Assembly: GCA_009843525.1 (NCBI GenBank)
Contig: VYDH01000036.1
Location: 124,001-188,000 of the forward strand
Origin: Acidimicrobiales bacterium
GTDB lineage: Bacteria > Actinomycetota > Acidimicrobiia > Acidimicrobiales > Poriferisodalaceae
Length of the DNA stretch: 64,000 bases
Direction of reading: 5' to 3'
The notes beneath the pieces were generated by a model. The model saw only the letters and a program-made list of their open reading frames with translations, did no database searches and had not been told where the DNA came from. This document shows, piece after piece, positions 27,974 to 36,306 of the stretch; position 1 is the first letter of the stretch; the number at the start of each line of letters is the position of its first letter. The position numbers and the translations under genes were made by a program.

Positions 27974-29179
27974 ATGCCTGCCGACTACTACGAGCTGCTT
28001 GAGGTGAGCCGTGATGTCAGCGAGGGCGACCTCAAGCGCGCCTACCGGCAAAAGGCTCGGGAGCACCACCCTGATGCGAACCCGGGCGACGGCGAGGCCG
28101 AGGCCCGCTTCAAGGAGATCAGCGAGGCGTATGCCGTGCTCTCCGACCCTGAAGCACGGGCCCGCTACGACCGCTTCGGGCATGAGGGCTTGCGTGGCGG
28201 GATGGGCGGCCCGGCATTCGACTTCGATCTCAGCGACATCTTCGAGTCGTTCTTCGGGGGGAACCCCTTCGGCGGCGGTCGATCCCGCCGAGCTTCGGGC
28301 CCGCCCCGCGGCGACGATCACGAGACGGTGGTCGATCTCGATTTTGCCGAGGCCGTCTTCGGCGTCGACCGGCCGATCGACGTGCGGACGCTGGTGTCGT
28401 GTGACGACTGCGGCGGTTCGGGTGCCGCGGAGGGCACGTCGCCGACGGTGTGCAGCGTCTGCGGGGGCGCGGGGCAGGTTCGCCAGGTGCGCCAGAGCCT
28501 GCTGGGCCAGATGGTCACCACTGCGCCGTGCGGCCAGTGCCGCGGGACCGGCATGGAGATTATTGACCCGTGCAGATCCTGCCGGGGGGAAGGCCGCCGA
28601 GCCGAGCATGTCTCGCTCGTCGTGCGGGTGCCGCCCGGCGTCGACTCCGGTGCCACGCTTCGCCTGAGCGGCCGAGGATCGGTGGGACCCCGCGGCGGGC
28701 CCGCAGGCGATCTCTACGTGCACCTGCGCGTCGCCGAATCCGATGTATTCGTACGGCAGGGCGAGAGCCTCGTGGCCGAGCTGCCGGTGACGATGCTGCA
28801 AGCTGCCCTGGGGGCGAAGGTGACGTTCGAGACGCTGGACGGACCACGGGAACTGGCGGTGAGAGCCGGCACCCAGCCGAACGACACCATCCGGTTGAAC
28901 GGGCTCGGCGTGCCGCGCGCCAACGGGCGTGGGCGCGGCGACCTGCATGTGGTGGTCCGTGTGGACATCCCGAAGAAGCTCTCGAAATCCGAGGTGGCCA
29001 AGCTGAGGGAAGTCGCCAGCGAACGTGGCGAACAGGTGGACGGGATCGTTGTTGATCGGCCCGCGACGGCCGAGTCGCACGATCGTGAACATGCACGTGA
29101 CGAAGCTCGCGCTGAGCGATCCAAGGCTCGGGGCGGCACTGAAGCCCGGCAACGGCGCATGCGTCGCAGCAAGGGCTGA
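27974..29179 (+). CDS. dnaJ: Chaperone protein DnaJ
   Basis: 401 aa Hsp40 that stimulates DnaK. J-domain with HPD (residues ~6-68, YYELLEVSRDVSEGDLKRAY and EHHPDANPGDG), a short G/F linker (FFGGNPFGGGRSR), the zinc domain with all four CxxCxGxG motifs (CDDCGGSG, CSVCGGAG, CGQCRGTG, CRSCRGEG, ~145-205), and C-terminal substrate-binding domains. The tail after ~365 is unusually charged and Arg-rich (ERSKARGGTEARQRRMRRSK). It follows hrcA by 11 bp; dnaK and grpE are not in the window, so this is the HrcA-linked DnaJ2-type copy. Confidence 0.97.
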   Translation: MPADYYELLEVSRDVSEGDLKRAYRQKAREHHPDANPGDGEAEARFKEISEAYAVLSDPEARARYDRFGHEGLRGGMGGPAFDFDLSDIFESFFGGNPFGGGRSRRASGPPRGDDHETVVDLDFAEAVFGVDRPIDVRTLVSCDDCGGSGAAEGTSPTVCSVCGGAGQVRQVRQSLLGQMVTTAPCGQCRGTGMEIIDPCRSCRGEGRRAEHVSLVVRVPPGVDSGATLRLSGRGSVGPRGGPAGDLYVHLRVAESDVFVRQGESLVAELPVTMLQAALGAKVTFETLDGPRELAVRAGTQPNDTIRLNGLGVPRANGRGRGDLHVVVRVDIPKKLSKSEVAKLREVASERGEQVDGIVVDRPATAESHDREHARDEARAERSKARGGTEARQRRMRRSKG

Positions 29180-29180
29180 G

Positions 29181-29471
29181 ATGCCCGCCGACAGCGCTTC
29201 TCTCAACGCACTGGTGGGGGAGCGGCTGCGGGCGGTGCGCAAACGGCGGCGCATGACGCTGGCGCAGGTCGAGGAGGCCTCCGGCGGTGAATTTCGAACG
29301 TCGGTGCTGGGGGCCTATGAGCGTGGCGAGCGGGGGTTGGCCGCGCATCGGCTGCTGCGCTTGGCGGAGCTCTACCGCGTGTCGCCCGCCGAGCTGCTGC
29401 CTGACGGCGATCAGAACAGCGACCGGGACCATGCGGTATCGCAGCGCTACCCGCCCGATTCAGTGTTGTGA
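29181..29471 (+). CDS. XRE/BldD-like helix-turn-helix regulator
   Basis: 96 aa DNA-binding protein: LNALVGERLRAVRKRRRMTL starts the five-helix domain, AQVEEASGGEFRTSVLGAYE is the recognition part and HRLLRLAELYRVSPAELLP ends it, resembling the N-terminal domain of BldD and other actinobacterial regulators. It lacks BldD's C-terminal c-di-GMP-binding domain (BldD is about 165 aa). ATG is one base after the dnaJ stop and hemW follows 6 bp later, so it is embedded in the hrcA operon. Targets unknown. Confidence 0.82.
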   Translation: MPADSASLNALVGERLRAVRKRRRMTLAQVEEASGGEFRTSVLGAYERGERGLAAHRLLRLAELYRVSPAELLPDGDQNSDRDHAVSQRYPPDSVL

Positions 29472-29477
29472 CCGGTT

Positions 29478-30569
29478 GTGACTGACAACGGCAGCGCATC
29501 GCCCGCATTCGGCGTCTATTGCCATATCCCGTTCTGCACGCACCGCTGCGATTACTGCGCGTTTGCCACTTGGACCGATCGCAGCCACCTCATCGGCGAC
29601 TACATGGCGAGCTGCCGCCGGCAGGCCCATGAGCTGGCGGCCGGCATGCCACCAGTGACTTCGGTGTTCTTCGGCGGAGGCACGCCGAACTTGGTGCAGC
29701 CTTCGTTGCTCGGTGATGTGCTGGAGGAGCTGCCCCTGGCACAGGACGCTGAGATCACAGTGGAGTGCAACCCGGACCTCGTCACGCCAGAACAGATGCA
29801 GGCATACCAGGCCTTCGGCGTGAACCGCATCAGCCTCGGCGTGCAGTCTGCAGTTCCCCATGTGCTCGACGCGCTGGGCCGTCGCCATGACCCGCCGATG
29901 GTGGCTGCGGGGGTAGACGCAGTCCGCGATGCCGGCATCGGGCAGCTCAACCTGGACCTGATCTACGGCTCGCTGGCCGAATCGCTTCCCGACTGGAAGC
30001 AGACGCTGGTTGATGCCGTCGATCTCGAGCCCGACCACCTGAGCGTGTACGGCCTGACACCCGAGCCTGGAACACCGCTCGGCGACGACCCATCGCGACA
30101 TCCCGACGAAGACGAGATGGCCGACAAGTACCTGCTCGCCGATGAGCTGCTTGCCCAAGCGGGCTACGAGAACTACGAGATCTCCAACTGGGCTCGGCCC
30201 GATGCGCAATGCCGGCACAACCTGCTGTATTGGCGGCAAGGCTCCTACGCGGGTATCGGCTGCGCCGCCCACAGCCATCGCGACGGCCGCCGCTACTGGA
30301 GCGTCCGCACGCCCGAGCGGTTCATTGCGGCGATCTCGGCCGGCACCTCACCCATGGCAGGCAGCGAGGAGCTGGGGCCCGACGAGCGCCGCGTCGAGGC
30401 ATTGCAGCTTGCGCTGCGCACGTCGGCCGGTGTTCCTGCCGACGCAGTGCCTGGCGACGTGAAGCACTTGCTGGAACCTGGCGCCGGGGGCCGGCTCAAG
30501 CTGACCGCGCGAGGGCGTCTGCTCGCCAACGAAGTGGCCGTGCGGCTCGGTCTGCCCTCCGAGCATTAG
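29478..30569 (+). CDS. hemW: HemW-like radical SAM protein (heme chaperone / coproporphyrinogen III oxidase-like)
   Basis: 363 aa. The radical SAM cluster motif is CTHRCDYC (CxxxCxxC, residues ~18-25), preceded by FGVYCHIPF; FFGGGTPNLV binds SAM, VNRISLGVQS and YGLTPEPGTPL are typical of HemW. HemW hands heme to target proteins; the anaerobic oxidase HemN has additional motifs. GTG at 29478 follows the HTH gene by 6 bp. It is convergent with the Tad operon (5 bp between ends). Confidence 0.93.
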   Translation: MTDNGSASPAFGVYCHIPFCTHRCDYCAFATWTDRSHLIGDYMASCRRQAHELAAGMPPVTSVFFGGGTPNLVQPSLLGDVLEELPLAQDAEITVECNPDLVTPEQMQAYQAFGVNRISLGVQSAVPHVLDALGRRHDPPMVAAGVDAVRDAGIGQLNLDLIYGSLAESLPDWKQTLVDAVDLEPDHLSVYGLTPEPGTPLGDDPSRHPDEDEMADKYLLADELLAQAGYENYEISNWARPDAQCRHNLLYWRQGSYAGIGCAAHSHRDGRRYWSVRTPERFIAAISAGTSPMAGSEELGPDERRVEALQLALRTSAGVPADAVPGDVKHLLEPGAGGRLKLTARGRLLANEVAVRLGLPSEH

Positions 30570-30574
30570 CGGAC

Positions 30575-31018
30575 CTAGCCGGAGAGCCGGACACGACCGA
30601 TCGCCTCCGCGGCGACGGGCCGGCTCGCTTGCCCACTGACGTTCCCGATCAAGCCGATGACTCGCCGTGCCGAGCCTTTCACCGACACCCGTACGGCCGC
30701 CGGGCCCGCGGCGCTGATTGCCACCGATATGGATCCGGGCTCGAACACCGCCGACAACCGCTCCTGCGCCGTCCGCTGGCTCCACAGCTCCAACCGTCGG
30801 AGCCGGGAGGGCGAGAGGCGGTAGGACCCGTGATAGCGAAGCGAGGACTCGTCGAGGGCAAGCGAGACGAGGTCGTTCGCGAGCGAGGATGCTGCTGCTT
30901 GTGCCTCGCGCTGCGCCAGGAAGGCGGCAGTGCTGTCGACGGCGACGCTCGCCAGCAGTGCCACGATCAGCACACCGGCGGGAACGAGCAGCAGCGCCGA
31001 GCCGCGTTCACTGCCCAC
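30575..31018 (-). CDS. TadG/TadE-like pilus assembly membrane protein
   Basis: 147 aa, last gene of the Tad operon. RGSALLLVPAGVLIVALLAS is the N-terminal membrane anchor with the RG-SA start typical of pseudopilin-like TadE/F/G proteins; the rest is an extracytoplasmic domain (AQREAQAAASSLANDLVSLA). Start uncertain: GTG at 31018 gives an 11-bp overlap with the upstream gene; ATG at 31042 is possible (8 more residues). Convergent with hemW. Confidence 0.75.
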   Translation of the reverse strand: MGSERGSALLLVPAGVLIVALLASVAVDSTAAFLAQREAQAAASSLANDLVSLALDESSLRYHGSYRLSPSRLRRLELWSQRTAQERLSAVFEPGSISVAISAAGPAAVRVSVKGSARRVIGLIGNVSGQASRPVAAEAIGRVRLSG

Positions 31019-31472
31019 AGAGAGCGCGACCACTGAGGCCATGCCGGAAGGGATCGACGATCTCGCTGGCGCGGGCGCTGGCAGTCACCGGCGACCACCG
31101 GCCGCCGAGCAGTGCCAAGCGAGGCACCTCCCGGGTGGCCTCGAAGGTCACCCGCTCGCAGCGGCGCAACCGGACGGCGCCGACCGGCTGAACCGATGCC
31201 GAGCCACTCAGCCGGTAGCCCGACATTGCCTGCATGCCAGCGACGACGGAGGCGTCGGCGGCATCGCCGAAGCGAGGCCCGCGATGCTCGACGAATGTCC
31301 GGGCTGCCTCCCGCGCGCCGGCGACAGCAGCGATCTTGGCATCCAGCGCTGCCCAAGCCTGCGCGAACACCAGCGTGCCCCCGACGAAAACCAGTATGAC
31401 GAACGGCAGCACTTCGGCCCCGACGACGCCCGACGCGTCACGGCGGATGCGTCTGGCGGCGACGCGCCTCAC
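31008..31472 (-). CDS. TadE-like pilus assembly protein
   Basis: 154 aa. Basic N-terminus (MRRVAARRIRRDASG) followed by one transmembrane helix (VVGAEVLPFVILVFVGGTLV) and an external domain. TadE-like proteins are minor pseudopilins processed by the prepilin peptidase. The ATG overlaps the previous stop (ATGA, 31469-31472). Assigned by context and topology. Confidence 0.75.
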   Translation of the reverse strand: MRRVAARRIRRDASGVVGAEVLPFVILVFVGGTLVFAQAWAALDAKIAAVAGAREAARTFVEHRGPRFGDAADASVVAGMQAMSGYRLSGSASVQPVGAVRLRRCERVTFEATREVPRLALLGGRWSPVTASARASEIVDPFRHGLSGRALCGQ

Positions 31473-31885
31473 GGCGAGCCGGCGAAGCGAGCCAGCTCGC
31501 GCCGCACCTCGAACCGGCGCTCGACAGTCTCCAGGCCGATCAGCGCAGAGGCATCGATGAGCACCGACGGCGGCCTCGCCGTCAACTCGAGCGCGACGAC
31601 TTCATCGGTGGCGCTCCAGCGGAGCCGCTCGATGTCCACTGCAGGACCGACGGCCGAGCGCAACCATCGCTCAGCATCGGCGATTGCCGCCGGGCTGCCA
31701 CCGCCGAACGCTGCCCGGCGTGTTGCATCGTGGCCGACTGCCGTGAGAACCGAGGTGCTGTAGAAGTACACGGCAGCTTGGACAGCCAGCGTGAGAAAGA
31801 TCAGGAACGCCAAAACGGCCCACGGCAGGGCGACGAGGCCGGCACCGCGATCATCGCGGCACGGCTTCGCGTGCAGAGGGGTCAC
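31469..31885 (-). CDS. TadE-like pilus assembly protein
   Basis: 138 aa with a short cytoplasmic segment containing DDRGAG, one transmembrane helix (LVALPWAVLAFLIFLTLAVQ) and an external domain (YFYSTSVLTAVGHDATRRAA), the usual TadE/TadF pattern. The ATG overlaps the stop of the pilin-like gene (ATGA, 31882-31885). Confidence 0.75.
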   Translation of the reverse strand: MTPLHAKPCRDDRGAGLVALPWAVLAFLIFLTLAVQAAVYFYSTSVLTAVGHDATRRAAFGGGSPAAIADAERWLRSAVGPAVDIERLRWSATDEVVALELTARPPSVLIDASALIGLETVERRFEVRRELARFAGSP

Positions 31886-32157
31886 TTGCCGATCTTCGCG
31901 ATCTCAGAATTCGTCGTTTCCTCGGCGTTCTCCCAGAGCGTCTTGAAGCCGACCCACATGAGGGCGCCAAGCGAGGCGATGATCAGCACGGCGATCGCCG
32001 CCGAGATCACTCCCTCGCCGCGCTCATTGCGTCTGGGCTCGTTGTGTCGTCCCTGCCGTGGCCCCTTCTGGGCCGTACCTGCAGCGGCAAGCGCGGCGGC
32101 ACATGCCGCGCTGAGCGCAGCCGCTATCGGAGCGGTGTACATGAGGCTGTCGTACAT
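31882..32157 (-). CDS. Putative Flp-type pilin-like protein, two hydrophobic segments
   Basis: 91 aa. An N-terminal hydrophobic stretch (TAPIAAALSAACAAALAAAG) is followed by a basic linker (KGPRQGRHNEPRRN) and a second segment beginning RGEGVISAAIAVLIIASLGA, which resembles the class III leader and hydrophobic core of Flp pilins. The usual Flp is 50-70 aa with one helix, so the first hydrophobic stretch is odd. Start: ATG at 32157 has AAAGGA 6 nt upstream; an alternative ATG at 32172 lacks one. It sits where the major pilin is expected in a tad operon. Confidence 0.65.
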   Translation of the reverse strand: MYDSLMYTAPIAAALSAACAAALAAAGTAQKGPRQGRHNEPRRNERGEGVISAAIAVLIIASLGALMWVGFKTLWENAEETTNSEIAKIGK

Positions 32158-32179
32158 GGGTTGTCCTTTCATTGCCGGC

Positions 32180-32905
32180 TCATAGCGCCGCATACCCGCT
32201 GAGGGCATCGCTGAACGGGATCGCGAGCAGGACGCACCCGGGCACCAGCGCCGCGACGGTGACGGGAATCCACACCTGCTCGCTTCGACGCTCGATGCGG
32301 GCGATGAGGCGCCGGTGCGCCTCCATGCGCGCCGAACGGGCCTCGTCTGACACCAGCGCAGCGACATCGGTCGCGTCCTCGTGCAGGGTGAGCACGCCGA
32401 CGAATCTGCGGATCTCCGCCGAACCGGCATCGTCCGCCCACTCGGCCAGCGCCACCTCGACTGCAGCGCCACCGGCGACGCGGGCGCCGACACGTTCCAG
32501 TCCCTCGGCGCAGATGCCGTGCCCGCGCCGGGCAACGGCATCCAGTGCGCTGGTGAGCGACATGCCGCTCGCGAGCAGCATGCCGGTCTGCTCGGCGACG
32601 ATCGGCAGCTCTTCGGTGATCTGCGTTTGCCGCGATGCCATCGACCTCCCGAGAAGATGCTCGGATGCGCCGTAGACGGCGGCAGCCACTCCAAGCGCCC
32701 CGGCCAGTCCAAGCAGCGGTCGTACGCCGATGGCAGCGAGCGCTGTGCCCGAAGCGGCGAGGGCTGTGATTGCGCCGCCGATCTGCCGTGAGCGGAACTC
32801 GAATGGGGACCGGGCAATGCCCGCTGCGCACAGCCGGACAGCGAGTTCGGCATCGGCATTCGCCAGCGAGGCGATGCGCTGCACGAGCGAGGCTGCAGTG
32901 ATCAC
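32180..32905 (-). CDS. tadC: TadC-like type II secretion F-domain membrane protein
   Basis: 241 aa inner-membrane platform protein. The GspF-like domain contains ELPIVAEQTGMLLASGMSLT and FVGVLTLHEDATDVAALVSD, with hydrophobic segments before (LLGLAGALGVAAAVYGASE) and after (VWIPVTVAALVPGCVLLAIP). The GTG at 32905 overlaps the tadB stop as GTGA. It pairs with TadB to link the ATPase to the pilus. Confidence 0.88.
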   Translation of the reverse strand: MITAASLVQRIASLANADAELAVRLCAAGIARSPFEFRSRQIGGAITALAASGTALAAIGVRPLLGLAGALGVAAAVYGASEHLLGRSMASRQTQITEELPIVAEQTGMLLASGMSLTSALDAVARRGHGICAEGLERVGARVAGGAAVEVALAEWADDAGSAEIRRFVGVLTLHEDATDVAALVSDEARSARMEAHRRLIARIERRSEQVWIPVTVAALVPGCVLLAIPFSDALSGYAAL

Positions 32906-33759
32906 CGCGGGAACACCCGCTGCCGCACAGGGATCGCCATGATCCGCCCAGCCCATAGCCAGCAGGCGGCTACAGCGAGCACGCTGAACGCCACGAGCAG
33001 CTGACCGTCAGCCGACTCGTAGGCCTGCCGACCGCGCCCGATGCTCAGGCCGATCAGGGCCATGAACGCGGGTACCGACGCGACGAAGCTGCGTGCGAAC
33101 CGGGCACCGGCCTGCTTGGCCCGGGCATCGGAGCGAGCGGCAGCCTCGGCCTGGGCCGCCTCGGCCAGCGCCCGCAGTCGAGCATCGATCCGCACCCCGC
33201 CGACCTGATGTGCGGCCAGCAGCGTCTCGCAGATCGCGTCTGCGGTCGGATCCGCGAGCGACGCCTTGAGAACCCGCAGCGCAGCCTCGAAATCCGTGCC
33301 CAATGACCACGTGCGCGCCGCCTCGGAGAACGCCGGCCGCATGCAGTCGGGAGCGTGCTTGCCCGCGGCGAACAGTGCGGCCGGGATCGACTGACCCTGG
33401 TGAGCCACCAGCACCCGGATCTCCGCTAGCAGTCGAGGCCACGCTCGCCAGGAGTCCGCAGCGCGGCGACGGCGGCGTTGTGTCGCTGCGCACGGGGGAA
33501 TCGCTGCAGCGAGCAAGGCGACGAGCGCGGGTGCTGCCACGCCGCCGAACAGCGTCCAGGCGCCGATCCATCCGACGATGGCCGCGCCAACGCCGGCCGG
33601 CACGCTGTGCAGCAGGGGTACCGAAGTCGGGGGAGCTGTCGATGCTGACCGATGCGCTGATGCACGTCGCCACGCGGCGCTGGTGGCCGAGTCGCCGCCG
33701 GGGGTTGACAACAGCCACACGCCCGCAGCGCCGGCGGCAATGAATGCCAAGGCGGTCAC
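32902..33759 (-). CDS. tadB: TadB-like type II secretion F-domain membrane protein
   Basis: 285 aa. An N-terminal helix (LAFIAAGAAGVWLLS), a second hydrophobic pair (~55-90), then the GspF-like domain: WPRLLAEIRVLVAHQGQSIP, SEAARTWSLGTDFEAALRVL and a C-terminal helix pair. GTG at 33759 overlaps the cpaF stop (GTGA). Confidence 0.86.
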   Translation of the reverse strand: MTALAFIAAGAAGVWLLSTPGGDSATSAAWRRASAHRSASTAPPTSVPLLHSVPAGVGAAIVGWIGAWTLFGGVAAPALVALLAAAIPPCAATQRRRRRAADSWRAWPRLLAEIRVLVAHQGQSIPAALFAAGKHAPDCMRPAFSEAARTWSLGTDFEAALRVLKASLADPTADAICETLLAAHQVGGVRIDARLRALAEAAQAEAAARSDARAKQAGARFARSFVASVPAFMALIGLSIGRGRQAYESADGQLLVAFSVLAVAACWLWAGRIMAIPVRQRVFPR

Positions 33760-35048
33760 GCCGGCGCACCCACCCCACCCTCGCAGGGCGGGGGCATCTC
33801 CATTCCGGCGGCGGCGAGCCGTGACGTCACCCGCCGGGAGACGTGAGCGGTTCGTTCCGGCGGCTGGCCGTGGCGTGCCGGCGCGTAGAGCGGCGTGGTG
33901 TCGAACGAGATGCTGCCGTCGCCTTCGGGCTCCTCGACCGCTACGACCTCAGTGACCTCCACACCGGCCGGACCGCGCCAGAGGTGCACCACGATGTCGA
34001 TCGATTCGGTCACGAGCTGGCTGATCGCCGCCGCGGGCATCTCACCCACATCAGGAGCGAGCTGGCACATGAGCCGCAGCCGACCGAGCGCCTGGCGTGC
34101 GGATCCTGCGTGGATGGTGGCGTAGCCGGTGACCCCACTGGAGAGCGTCAGCAGCAAGGGCACCGCCTCGCGGTCTCGCACCTCGCCCACGATGGCCACA
34201 TCCGGCGCCATTCTCAGGAAGCCGGCCACCAGGCGCCGCAAGTCCACGGGAGCTCGCTCGGTCCGGCCCGGCCGGGTCTGCATTCCGGCGACGTTGGGTA
34301 GTGGGATGTCGAGTTCGAACACTTCCTCGGCGGTGACCACCCGCAGGCGCGGGTCGAGTTCGGCAGCGCAGCATCCCAACAGCGTCGTCTTGCCGCTGCC
34401 AGGTGCGCCTGCGATCAGAATCGACAGGCGGGCACGCACAGCACTGCGCAGGAACCCGGCGATCTCGCCGGTCAGCGTCCCGACCTCCGTCAGCTCGCTC
34501 AGGCTCGAGAATGCGATCCCGGTGAACTTGCGGATGTTGAAGATGAGGTGACCGCCGCGGCCGATGTCGGGATGGACGATGTGCAGGCGGGCGCCATTGT
34601 CGAGCTGCGCGTCCTGCAGTCCCTCGCTGGGATCCAGCTTGCGGTGGGATGCCGTCGCGTCGTCGATGATTCTCGTCAGCGTGCGCCGGACGTGCTCGTC
34701 ATCGTGGAACGACTCGTCGTGCTGACCGCTCGGACCGTGGTGGCGCTTGACGAAGATCTCATGCGGCGCATTGACCATAAGCTCCCAGACATCGGCATCG
34801 GCCAGCGGCGCTTCAAGCGGTCCGTAACCGAGCAGGTTGCGCACGACCCGGTCGGCAAGGGCGTCGGTGTCGTCGATCGCATGGCTGTGAACGCCGCTCT
34901 TGAAGTCGAGGTTCCAGCGACGGATCTCCTCGTGGGCGAGCCCGGTGACTGCCCGATCCGCGCCTGGCGCACGCGGGTCCAGGCCGCTGTGACGGGCGCG
35001 CTCCGAAACCGACCGTTCGATCTCGGCGAGGGTTGCCGGATCGGTCAT
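33756..35048 (-). CDS. cpaF: CpaF/TadA-type pilus assembly ATPase
   Basis: 430 aa hexameric secretion ATPase that powers pilus assembly. N-terminal domain ~1-190 (LLGYGPLEAPLADADVWELM, VNAPHEIFV); Walker A GAPGSGKTTLLG (about residue 217); Asp box EEVFELDIP; Walker B-like DVAIVGEVRDREA and His box TIHAGSARQALGRL follow. Typical of TadA/CpaF, not of retraction ATPases. The ATG overlaps the cpaB stop (ATGA). Confidence 0.95.
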   Translation of the reverse strand: MTDPATLAEIERSVSERARHSGLDPRAPGADRAVTGLAHEEIRRWNLDFKSGVHSHAIDDTDALADRVVRNLLGYGPLEAPLADADVWELMVNAPHEIFVKRHHGPSGQHDESFHDDEHVRRTLTRIIDDATASHRKLDPSEGLQDAQLDNGARLHIVHPDIGRGGHLIFNIRKFTGIAFSSLSELTEVGTLTGEIAGFLRSAVRARLSILIAGAPGSGKTTLLGCCAAELDPRLRVVTAEEVFELDIPLPNVAGMQTRPGRTERAPVDLRRLVAGFLRMAPDVAIVGEVRDREAVPLLLTLSSGVTGYATIHAGSARQALGRLRLMCQLAPDVGEMPAAAISQLVTESIDIVVHLWRGPAGVEVTEVVAVEEPEGDGSISFDTTPLYAPARHGQPPERTAHVSRRVTSRLAAAGMEMPPPCEGGVGAPA

Positions 35049-35773
35049 GTCGCCGCCTTTGGAGAAGTCCCCCAGGGCCGGATCAATGTGATGGCACCCG
35101 CATCGGCGGCTGCGGCAACCGAGACGGCGGCCGAGCGGTCGTGCACCTGCAGGGTTACGGTGACTGTGCCCGACGGTTGTTCTGTACCGGCGTCGTCGTC
35201 GACGTCGAGCACGAGGGCGTCGGCCGCTACTAGACCGGGCGTGTCCGGATCGGCACCATCGGCGAGGTTGCGATCGGTGACGGCGACGTCGACTCGTTCG
35301 CCGGCCGCGATCAGTCCGTTGAGGGCTGCGGGGCGATCGAGCTCGACCGCGACGGCATAGCCCGCGTCTCGACCAGCAGTTGATCGGCGCGAGCCGATGT
35401 CACCCCGCGTCAGCAGTTCCCCGGCATGAACGGCTTCGAGCACCACGCTGCCCACCACGTCGTTGCCGTCGCCCTCGCCGAAGACCGTCGCTTCGATCTC
35501 GGCCGGCAAGCGGATGGAGACCAAGGCAACATCTGCCGCTTCGATCACCTTGCCCGGAGCGAGCCGCGCCCGAGCGACCACGTAACTGGTCTCGGGCGCA
35601 GCCGCTGAGTTCTCGAACGCCCACCACAATCCCAGCGCTGCAGCACTGCACAAGATCCCACCCGCGATGACGCGTGGGCGAAGCGATGACCGGCCAGCAC
35701 CGCTGGGGCGCCTTGTTGCAGATGCAGGCGGCAGAGCCCGATGATCGGTTGGCGACAGCGGATCTACGGGCAC
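35045..35773 (-). CDS. CpaB/RcpC-like pilus assembly protein (SAF domain)
   Basis: 242 aa first gene of the leftward Tad operon. A Pro/Arg-rich cytoplasmic N-terminus, one transmembrane helix (VIAGGILCSAAALGLWWAF, ~35-53) and an SAF domain (VVARARLAPGKVIEAADVAL) are followed by GYAVAVELDRPAALNGLIAA, as in CpaB. It probably lies in the cell envelope around the pilus. GTG at 35773 adjoins an AT-rich upstream region likely to carry the operon promoter. Confidence 0.82.
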   Translation of the reverse strand: MPVDPLSPTDHRALPPASATRRPSGAGRSSLRPRVIAGGILCSAAALGLWWAFENSAAAPETSYVVARARLAPGKVIEAADVALVSIRLPAEIEATVFGEGDGNDVVGSVVLEAVHAGELLTRGDIGSRRSTAGRDAGYAVAVELDRPAALNGLIAAGERVDVAVTDRNLADGADPDTPGLVAADALVLDVDDDAGTEQPSGTVTVTLQVHDRSAAVSVAAAADAGAITLIRPWGTSPKAAT

Positions 35774-35989
35774 GCCGCAGACTTAATCATGTATGCGTGA
35801 AGTCACCAAATAATTATCAAAATTTCAGCAAACTGACTCAGTAGGTCGCATAAATACGGCGGTACAGCGCGTAATATCAATGATTGATGTTGAGATGCAC
35901 GTTGGCCGCCGGCTCGCGCACTAGCGTTTGCCTGCAGGGATCGATCACATCCCTCGAGCGCCAACAGCCGACCGACTGCGAGGTGCGAG
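35774..35989. promoter_or_regulatory. AT-rich divergent control region between the Tad operon and the HTH gene
   Basis: 216 bp without a gene. The part from ~35785 to 35895 is strikingly AT-rich compared with all flanking DNA. It contains the perfect palindrome ATCAAT-G-ATTGAT (35876-35888) and TAATAT (35872-35877), a good -10 for rightward transcription. Promoters for both divergent units are expected here. Confidence 0.55.
35876..35888. promoter_or_regulatory. 13-bp palindrome, operator candidate
   Basis: ATCAAT G ATTGAT is a perfect odd palindrome overlapping the end of the TAATAT -10-like box. The adjacent HTH protein at 35990 is a natural candidate ligand, but this is inference. Confidence 0.4.
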
Positions 35990-36295
35990 ATGGCTGAGGA
36001 GCCGACCGAATCAGGCGACGACGGTGCAGCGGGCGAAGAACAGCACCAGGTTCCCTACGAAGAGATCATCTGGCTGTCCACGCTGAGGGCCGCAGACCGC
36101 ATGGGCATCACCACCCGCACGCTGTACCGCTTCATCGACCGGGGTGACCTGCCGGCGTACCGGTTCGGGCGTGTCATCCGGTTGCGACTGAGCGATGTGG
36201 ACACATTCATCGAGGAATGCAGGGTCGAGCCGGGGAGCCTCGAGCATCTCTATCCCGAAGCCCGCCCAGACGATCCCGACGAAGAAGCCGGGTAG
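35990..36295 (+). CDS. Excisionase-family/MerR-like helix-turn-helix protein
   Basis: 101 aa. LSTLRAADRMGITTRTLYRF then IDRGDLPAYRFGRVIRLRLS (residues ~28-65) is the winged HTH_17 fold of excisionase-like and BldC-like proteins; the N- and C-terminal ends are acidic. No integrase or phage gene is nearby, so it is more likely a chromosomal regulator, possibly of the divergent Tad operon. The CPBP protease gene follows 11 bp later. Confidence 0.82.
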   Translation: MAEEPTESGDDGAAGEEQHQVPYEEIIWLSTLRAADRMGITTRTLYRFIDRGDLPAYRFGRVIRLRLSDVDTFIEECRVEPGSLEHLYPEARPDDPDEEAG

Positions 36296-36306
36296 GTCGA
36301 CGGCGC

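Noticed and set aside
35990..36295. Phage or integrative-element excisionase
   Set aside because: No integrase, attachment-site repeats or other phage genes nearby; the small HTH fold is shared by many chromosomal regulators.
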